Assembly: GCF_001428665.1 (NCBI RefSeq)
Contig: NZ_LMIJ01000010.1
Coordinates: 124,220 to 164,398 of the forward strand
Source: Acidovorax sp. Root219
GTDB lineage: Bacteria; Pseudomonadota; Gammaproteobacteria; Burkholderiales; Burkholderiaceae_C
Reading direction: 5' to 3'
Length of the DNA stretch: 40,179 nt
The translations under genes were made by a program, and so were the position numbers. Positions within the stretch are counted from its first letter, which is position 1; each line of letters starts with the position of its first letter. Below the pieces are notes generated by a model. The model ran no database searches. It saw only the letters and a program-made list of their open reading frames with translations, and was not told where the DNA came from. Below are positions 34,156 to 40,179 of the stretch, piece after piece.

Positions 34156-35319
34156 ATGATAGAACGCACCCTTTTCAACGCCGACCACCAGGCCTTTGCC
34201 GAGAGCTTTGCGCGCTTTCTCGACAAGGAGGTCGCGCCGCACCACGCCGCCTGGGAGGAACAGGGCTATGTGGACCGCGCCGTGTGGACCAAGGCCGGTG
34301 AGAACGGCTTTCTGTGCATGGCCCTGCCCGAAGAATACGGCGGCGCGGGCGCCGACAAGCTCTACTCGGTGGCGCAGATGGAGGCCATTGCACGCGCGGG
34401 CTTCACCGGCATCGGCTTCGGGCTGCACAGCGAGATCGTGGCGCCCTACCTCCTGCACTACGGCACCGAGGAACAAAAGCGCCGCTACCTGCCGCAGCTG
34501 GCCAGCGGTGCCATGGTGGGCGCCATCGCCATGAGCGAGCCGGCCGCCGGCAGTGACCTGCAGGGCATCAAGGCCACGGCCGTCAAGAGCGCGGACGGCT
34601 CGCACTATGTGCTCAACGGCAGCAAGACCTTCATCACCAATGGCTGGCATGCAGACCTGGTGATCGTGGTCGCCAAGACCGACCCGGCGGCCGGCGCCAA
34701 GGGCACCAGCCTGTTCCTGGTAGAGCGCGGCATGCCGGGGTTCGAGAAAGGGCAGCGCCTGAAAAAGCTGGGCATGAAGGCGCAGGACACCTCCGAGCTG
34801 TTCTTCACCGACGTGAAGGTGCCGGCCGACAACCTGCTGGGTGGCCCGGCCATGGAGGGGCGCGGCTTCATCTGCCTGATGGAGCAACTGCCCTGGGAGC
34901 GCCTGCAGATCGCCATCACCGCCGTGGCCGCTTCCCAGGCGGCCATCGACTGGACGGTGGACTACGTCAAGCAGCGCAAGGTCTTCGGCCAGCCCGTGGC
35001 CAGCTACCAGAACACCCGCTACACCCTGGCCGAACTGCAGACCGAGGTGCAGGTGGCGCGCGTGTTCGTGGACAAGTGCTGCGAACTCATCGGGGCCAGC
35101 CAGCTCGACACCGCCACGGCCAGCATGGCCAAGTACTGGACCACCGACCTGCAGTGCAAGGTGATGGACGAATGCCTGCAGCTGCACGGGGGCTATGGCT
35201 ACATGTGGGAGTACCCCATCACCCGGGCCTATGCCGACGCCCGCGTGCAGCGCATCTACGGCGGCACCAACGAGATCATGAAAGAAGTGATCACCCGCGC
35301 GATGGGGCTGGGCAAGTAG
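34156..35319 (+). CDS. Acyl-CoA dehydrogenase, long-chain (ACADL) type
   Basis: A 387-residue FAD-dependent acyl-CoA dehydrogenase for the first step of beta-oxidation. AMSEPAAGSDL and the C-terminal QLHGGYGYMWEYPITRAYADARVQRIYGGTNEIM are family motifs. The usual catalytic glutamate of short- and medium-chain enzymes (YEGT) is a glycine (YGGT, 368-371); instead E249 in LPWERL matches the long-chain enzyme base, and the helix around it resembles mammalian ACADL. The ATG at 34156 follows GGAG at 9 nt. It forms its own unit after a terminator and an operator. Confidence 0.92.
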   Translation: MIERTLFNADHQAFAESFARFLDKEVAPHHAAWEEQGYVDRAVWTKAGENGFLCMALPEEYGGAGADKLYSVAQMEAIARAGFTGIGFGLHSEIVAPYLLHYGTEEQKRRYLPQLASGAMVGAIAMSEPAAGSDLQGIKATAVKSADGSHYVLNGSKTFITNGWHADLVIVVAKTDPAAGAKGTSLFLVERGMPGFEKGQRLKKLGMKAQDTSELFFTDVKVPADNLLGGPAMEGRGFICLMEQLPWERLQIAITAVAASQAAIDWTVDYVKQRKVFGQPVASYQNTRYTLAELQTEVQVARVFVDKCCELIGASQLDTATASMAKYWTTDLQCKVMDECLQLHGGYGYMWEYPITRAYADARVQRIYGGTNEIMKEVITRAMGLGK

Positions 35320-35354
35320 CCGCGCCCCTCGACATCAGAGGCCTGCTTGCTGTC

Positions 35355-35660
35355 CTAGAGCAGCCAGGTCTCGCGGATCTCTTCGGGGCTGAGCTTGCGC
35401 GGGGCCGGTGCGGTTCCGCGCACCTGCAGCCAATCGCGCACTCCATCGCGGCCGCTGAGACCACGCACCAGCAAGAGCCCCGCAGCAATCCCGCGGGCGG
35501 CTGCTGCACTGCGGCTGGGGGCCATGAATGCCGACACGGCCAGCCCTGCGCCTGCGGCCAGCGCCAGATGGTGCTCCAGGAAAAAGCCCGAGCGCGCGTC
35601 GTCGTACTCGATGGCGTCGCGCGCCAGGAGTTGCAGGGATTCGGAAAGGGTTTTTGCCAT
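35355..35660 (-). CDS. Small hypothetical protein with hydrophobic segments
   Basis: A 101-residue protein not recognised as a known family. It has a polar start (MAKTLSESLQLLARDAIEYDD), then two moderately hydrophobic Ala/Gly-rich stretches (about 31-48 and 52-69) that could be membrane helices, and a charged tail (SPEEIRETWLL). No good ribosome site precedes the ATG at 35660. It converges with the acyl-CoA dehydrogenase gene 35 bp away. The frame is intact and looks coding, but other frames on this strand are also open. Confidence 0.55.
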   Translation of the reverse strand: MAKTLSESLQLLARDAIEYDDARSGFFLEHHLALAAGAGLAVSAFMAPSRSAAAARGIAAGLLLVRGLSGRDGVRDWLQVRGTAPAPRKLSPEEIRETWLL

Positions 35661-35726
35661 GTTCTGGATTGTCGAGGATCAGAAAGCAGCCAGTGTCCAC
35701 AGGGTACGGCACGATCCGGCAATGTC

Positions 35727-35800
35727 GGCAGCGCGTCCCCTGCAGGCCCGGCCCGGAAGACAACAGGATAGCGCGTTGGCAGCGCAGTTCCCTGCAGGCC
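35727..35800. repeat. Imperfect direct repeat upstream of the beta-barrel gene
   Basis: Two copies of GGCAGCGC, a few varied bases, then CCTGCAGGCC lie at 35727-35748 and 35778-35800, with CCTGCAGG itself a palindrome and 52 bp between equivalent points. They fall in the 263-bp gap between the small hypothetical gene and the beta-barrel gene, which otherwise shows no coding frame. Roles as regulator sites are possible but unproven. Confidence 0.45.
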
Positions 35801-35923
35801 GATTCCTACAAACTCCGCTTACCAAATCCCACGCGCTGTTACAGATGGGCCGCTTAAATTGGGAGGTGAGGCGCCCTGCGCGTGCGGGCGCCGAGAACGG
35901 TGTCCTCTTTTCAGGAGACTTCC

Positions 35924-36547
35924 ATGAGACATGTACGGCGCAGCACTTCCCCCTGGCTCATTGCCGCCATCAGCGGCGCCCTCTTCGGCGTGGTGTGCGG
36001 CATGGCCCGCGCGCAGGCGCCAGCCGATGCGTCCATGTCCTCGCGCTCGGTGCTGCCCTTCACCCAGTCCGGCTATATCGGCCTGTCGGGCGGGCGTTCC
36101 CAATACGACCTGGCGACGGGGCCCGCAGGCCTGGCCTACGATGACACCGACACGGCCTGGAAGCTCAGCGCCGGCGGGTACTTCCACCGCAATGTCGGGG
36201 TCGAGGTCAGCTATCTCGATTTCGGCCGCGCCTACCGGCTGGACGGCCGTACCAAGGCCCAGGGCATCAACCTGAGCCTGGTGGGGCGCGCACCGATCGG
36301 CGAGCGCCTGGAGCTGTTCGCCAAGGCCGGCACCACCTACAGCCGGACCTCCACCTCCGCGCAGCCCGTGTACGGCCTGCGCGCCGGCAAGAACAGCGGC
36401 ATGGGCCTGTCCTACGGCATCGGCGCCAGTTGGGGCTTCACACCGAACATTGCCGCCGTGCTGGAATGGGAGCGCCATCGCCTGCGCTTCTCGGACGACA
36501 CCGCCCCCGCCGACATGGCCACCGTGGGCGTGCGCTACAAGTTCTGA
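35924..36547 (+). CDS. Outer-membrane beta-barrel protein (OmpA-like barrel domain)
   Basis: A 207-residue predicted eight-strand barrel. The signal peptide ends near ARA (about residue 30). Alternating strands such as GYIGLSGGRSQYDL, VGVEVSYLDFGRAY, GINLSLVGRAP, LELFAKAGTTYSR and MGLSYGIGASWGF follow, and the chain ends in VRYKF with the terminal phenylalanine that outer-membrane assembly requires. There is no peptidoglycan-binding OmpA domain. The ATG at 35924 is set by AGGAG; the longer frame to 35882 lacks a signal-like start. Function is unknown; fatty-acid entry would fit the neighbourhood but is a guess. Confidence 0.86.
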   Translation: MRHVRRSTSPWLIAAISGALFGVVCGMARAQAPADASMSSRSVLPFTQSGYIGLSGGRSQYDLATGPAGLAYDDTDTAWKLSAGGYFHRNVGVEVSYLDFGRAYRLDGRTKAQGINLSLVGRAPIGERLELFAKAGTTYSRTSTSAQPVYGLRAGKNSGMGLSYGIGASWGFTPNIAAVLEWERHRLRFSDDTAPADMATVGVRYKF

Positions 36548-36620
36548 CCCCCGGCACACCGGGCGCCGCGCTCCGCCCCTGCAGCGGCTGTCGTCCCCCT
36601 GCGTTCTCCAGCTGTCACCA

Positions 36621-36648
36621 TTTATACAAAGCGGGTGATCTGCATAAA
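36621..36648. promoter_or_regulatory. Palindromic operator 3, upstream of the thiolase
   Basis: The left half TTTATACAAAGCG (36621-36633) is almost the livH half-site. The right half on the other strand reads TTTATGCAGATCA (36648-36636), so 9 of 13 positions pair around GG. The 28-bp geometry equals that of sites 1 and 2. A -10-like TATACT (36661-36666) and the leader CTGGAGACACGCC follow. It is the weakest of the three copies. Confidence 0.6.
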
Positions 36649-36689
36649 GCTGTCCCGCCCTATACTGCGGCGACAACTGGAGACACGCC

Positions 36690-37894
<1,205 letters not shown>

Positions 37895-37895
<1 letters not shown>

Positions 37896-40075
37896 TGACG
37901 ACGACAGGGAACACCATGCAGACCATCCGCTACGAACTCCTCGACGCCGCAGACGGCAAGGTGGCCCTCATCACCTTCGACGAACCGGACTCCAGCGTCA
38001 ACACCATGTGCCGCCAGTGGCAGGCCGACCTGGGCGAGGCCACGGCCCGCGTGGTTGCCGACCGCGCCCAGCTCAAGGGCGTGGTGCTGGCATCGGCCAA
38101 GACCAGCTTCTTCGCGGGCGCCGACCTCAAGGCCACGATGCGGCTCACGCCGGCCGATGCGCCCACGGCCTTTGGCGAGATCGAGCGCATGAAGCAGCAC
38201 TTTCGCACGCTGGAGACCCTGGGCATCCCGGTGGTCAGCTGCCTCAACGGTGCGGCCCTGGGCGGTGGCTGGGAGGTGGCGCTGGTGGGCCACTACCGCA
38301 TCGCCGTGGACAACCCGCGCATCCAGTTCGGCTTGCCCGAAGTGACCCTGGGGCTGATGCCTGGCGCCACCGGTATCACCAAGATGACGCGCCTGCTTGG
38401 CCTGATGGGTGCGCAGCCCTATCTGCTCGAAGGCAAACTCTTCAACCCGCGCGAGGCGCTGGAGCTGCAGCTGGTGCACGAACTGGTGGCCACGCCCGAG
38501 CAATTGCGGCCTGCCGCGCTGGCACGCATCGCCACGCACCCGCATTCTGTGCAGCCTTGGGACGACAAGAACCACAGGATGCCCGGCGGCACGCCCGCCA
38601 ACCCCAAGGTGGCTGCGGCGCTGAGCGTGGCGCCCGCCATGCTCAAAAAGACCACGCGCGGGCGCTACCCGGCGCCCGAGGCCATCCTGGCCACCATGGT
38701 CGAAGGCGCCATCGTCGACTACGACACCGCGCTGCGCATCGAAAGCCGCTACCTCGCACGCCTGATGACCGGACCCGTGGCGCGCAACATGATCAACACG
38801 TTCTTCTTCGACATGAACGCGATCAAGAGCGGCCAGTCGCGCCCCGGCCAATCCCCGCGCTACAAGCCGCAGAAGGTCGGCATCCTGGGCGCCGGCATGA
38901 TGGGCGCCGGCATCGCGTGGGCCCAGGCCAGCCGGGGCATCACCACCGTGCTCAAGGATGTCACGCAGGAAAAAGCCGATGCCGGCAAGGCCTACAGCGC
39001 CAAACTCTCGCAGGCGCGCGTGGACAAGGGGCGCATGGAGGCTGCGGCACAGCAAGCCCTTCTGGAGAAGATCGTACCGACAGCCAGCGCGGCCGACCTG
39101 GCGGGCTGCGACCTGGTGATCGAGGCCGTGTTCGAGAACCGCGAACTCAAGGCGAACGTGACGCGCGAAGCAGAGCCTCATCTGGCCGAAGGCGGCTTCT
39201 TCGCCAGCAACACGTCCACCCTGCCCATCAGCGGCCTGGCCCAGGCCAGCCGCCGGCCCGAAAAGTTCGTCGGCATCCACTTCTTCAGCCCCGTGGACAA
39301 GATGAAGCTGGTGGAGATCATCCGCGGCAAGGAAACCGACGACGAGACCGTGGCGCGTGCGTTCGACTACGTGCAGGCCCTGGGCAAGGTGCCCATCGTG
39401 GTCAACGATTCGCGCGGCTTCTATACCAGCCGCACCTTTGGCACCTACGTGATGGAGGGCGCCGCCCTGCTCGGCGAGGGTGTGCCCGCCGCGCTGATCG
39501 AGAACGCGGCGATGCAGGCCGGCATGCCGGTGGGGCCGCTGGCCGTGCTGGACGAGACGGCACTGACCTTGAGCGTGCATGTGCTCGACCAGACGCGCGC
39601 GGACTACGCAACGGAAGGCCGCAGCTACCAGGCCACGGCCGGGGAGTTGCTGGTGGAGCGCATGGTCAAGGAGCTCAAGCGTCCTGGCCGTGCGGGTGGG
39701 GGCGGGTTCTATGACTACCCTGCGGGCGGTCGCAAGCAGTTGTGGCCTCAACTGCGTTCGCTGTTTGAAGGCGTTGCTGGTTCCGAGACCTTGGGCGTGC
39801 AGGAGATTCAGGATCGGTTGCTGTACCGGCAGGCGGTGGAGACGGCGCGGTGTCTGGCGGAGGGGGTGCTCACCAGCGTGCACGATGCGAACATCGGGTC
39901 GATCTTTGGGATCGGGTTTCCGGCGTGGACTGGGGGGGCGATGCAGTTCATCTATGGGACAGGGGTCGAAGCATTCCTGGCGCGGGCAGATGAGTTGGCG
40001 CGGCGGTTCGGGACTGGGTTTACTCTGGATGCGGCGGCGCGCTCGGCCATTGAGCGGTTTCAGCCTCGGTATTGA
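37895..40075 (+). CDS. fadB: Fatty-acid oxidation multifunctional protein (FadB type)
   Basis: A 726-residue enoyl-CoA hydratase/3-hydroxyacyl-CoA dehydrogenase. The hydratase half (about 1-190) has E127 in GGGWEVAL and E149 in GLPEVTLGLMPG, the two catalytic glutamates. The NAD loop GAGMMG is at 332-337, and the dehydrogenase H462 in IHFFSPVDKM pairs with E474. The segment NDSRGF replaces the common DxPGF. The ATG at 37895 overlaps the fadA stop with GGAG at 8 nt; ATG 37916 with AGGGA is a fair alternative (719 residues). From about 39.65 kb the codon use turns from C- to G-ending, though the frame stays intact. Confidence 0.94.
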
Positions 40076-40133
40076 GTGTTGAAGCCGGAGCCTTGCTGAA
40101 CGATTTTCTTGATTAAAGGGCGGAGGCCGGGAT

Positions 40134-40163
40134 GTGCGCCCGGCGGCGCACCTACTTTCTTTT
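40134..40163 (+). terminator. Probable terminator after fadB
   Basis: GTGCGCC-CGGC-GGCGCAC (40134-40151) is a perfect 7-bp hairpin with a 4-nt loop, followed by a T-rich stretch (CTACTTTCTTTTT). It lies about 60 bp after the fadB stop and runs into the palindrome below. Confidence 0.55.
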
Positions 40164-40179
40164 TGCGCAAAAAGAAAGT
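40154..40179. repeat. 26-bp perfect palindrome at the window end
   Basis: ACTTTCTTTTTGC (40154-40166) is followed directly by its exact reverse complement (40167-40179). The window ends on its last base, so the element may continue. Similar ACTTTCTTTTTGC...GCAAAAAGAAAGT palindromes are, from memory, frequent between genes in Comamonadaceae and may act as two-way terminators. Confidence 0.6.

Noticed and set aside
33004..35187. Minus-strand frame of 727 codons opposite the receptor and the acyl-CoA dehydrogenase
   Set aside because: It spans a good terminator and two real genes and has no domain-like sequence; it is a shadow frame.

Overview
The window is about 40 kb of high-GC, densely coded bacterial chromosome. 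Gene content and protein style point to a betaproteobacterium of the Comamonadaceae (Acidovorax-like): Bug/TctC solute receptors, several TRAP and ABC importers, a PyrC-DUF3025 pair, a HypT-like LysR regulator, and LivHMGF genes mixed with acyl-CoA genes. This placement is by recognition; no search was run. I see no rRNA, tRNA, CRISPR array, insertion sequence, phage or integrase, so it reads as ordinary core or metabolic chromosome rather than an island.

Layout. (1) 1-6.4 kb: htpX (minus) with a strong heat-shock (sigma-32) promoter match and a long hairpin repeat in its leader. Then DUF3025 and pyrC (minus), a Bug receptor and an M20 peptidase (minus), and a divergent RpiR-type regulator. 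(2) 6.4-11.9 kb, minus strand: LysR regulator, orphan amino-acid receptor, gltI, an internal terminator, then gltJ-gltK-gltL, a glutamate/aspartate-type importer. (3) 12.1-15.1 kb, plus strand: a TRAP transporter (dctQ, dctM, dctP) diverging from the LysR gene. (4) 15.3-21.4 kb, plus strand: a complete tripartite RND efflux operon (membrane-fusion lipoprotein, HAE1 pump, OprM-type outer-membrane factor). (5) 21.4-24.2 kb, minus strand: a D-2-hydroxyacid dehydrogenase and an Atm1/HMT1-type ABC exporter. (6) 24.4-27 kb: YciA thioesterase (plus); bactofilin, YigI-like thioesterase and a crotonase-family enzyme (minus). (7) 27.1-34.1 kb, plus strand: livH-livM-livG-livF, an acyl-CoA synthetase and a Liv-type receptor, closed by a terminator. 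(8) 34.1-40.1 kb: a long-chain-type acyl-CoA dehydrogenase, a small hypothetical gene, an outer-membrane beta-barrel, and a thiolase-FadB pair ending in a palindromic repeat.

How the genes work together. The right third looks like one beta-oxidation regulon: import (Liv cassette), activation (synthetase), dehydrogenation, hydration/second oxidation (FadB) and thiolysis. Three of its transcription units, starting at livH, the acyl-CoA dehydrogenase and the thiolase, each carry the same 28-bp palindromic operator geometry (half-site near TTTATRCAAAGCA), followed by a near-identical leader (CTGGAGA). This shared operator, whose regulator is not in the window, is the best candidate for something worth following up. 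Secondary candidates are the htpX heat-shock promoter with its hairpin leader and a hairpin over the pyrC start.
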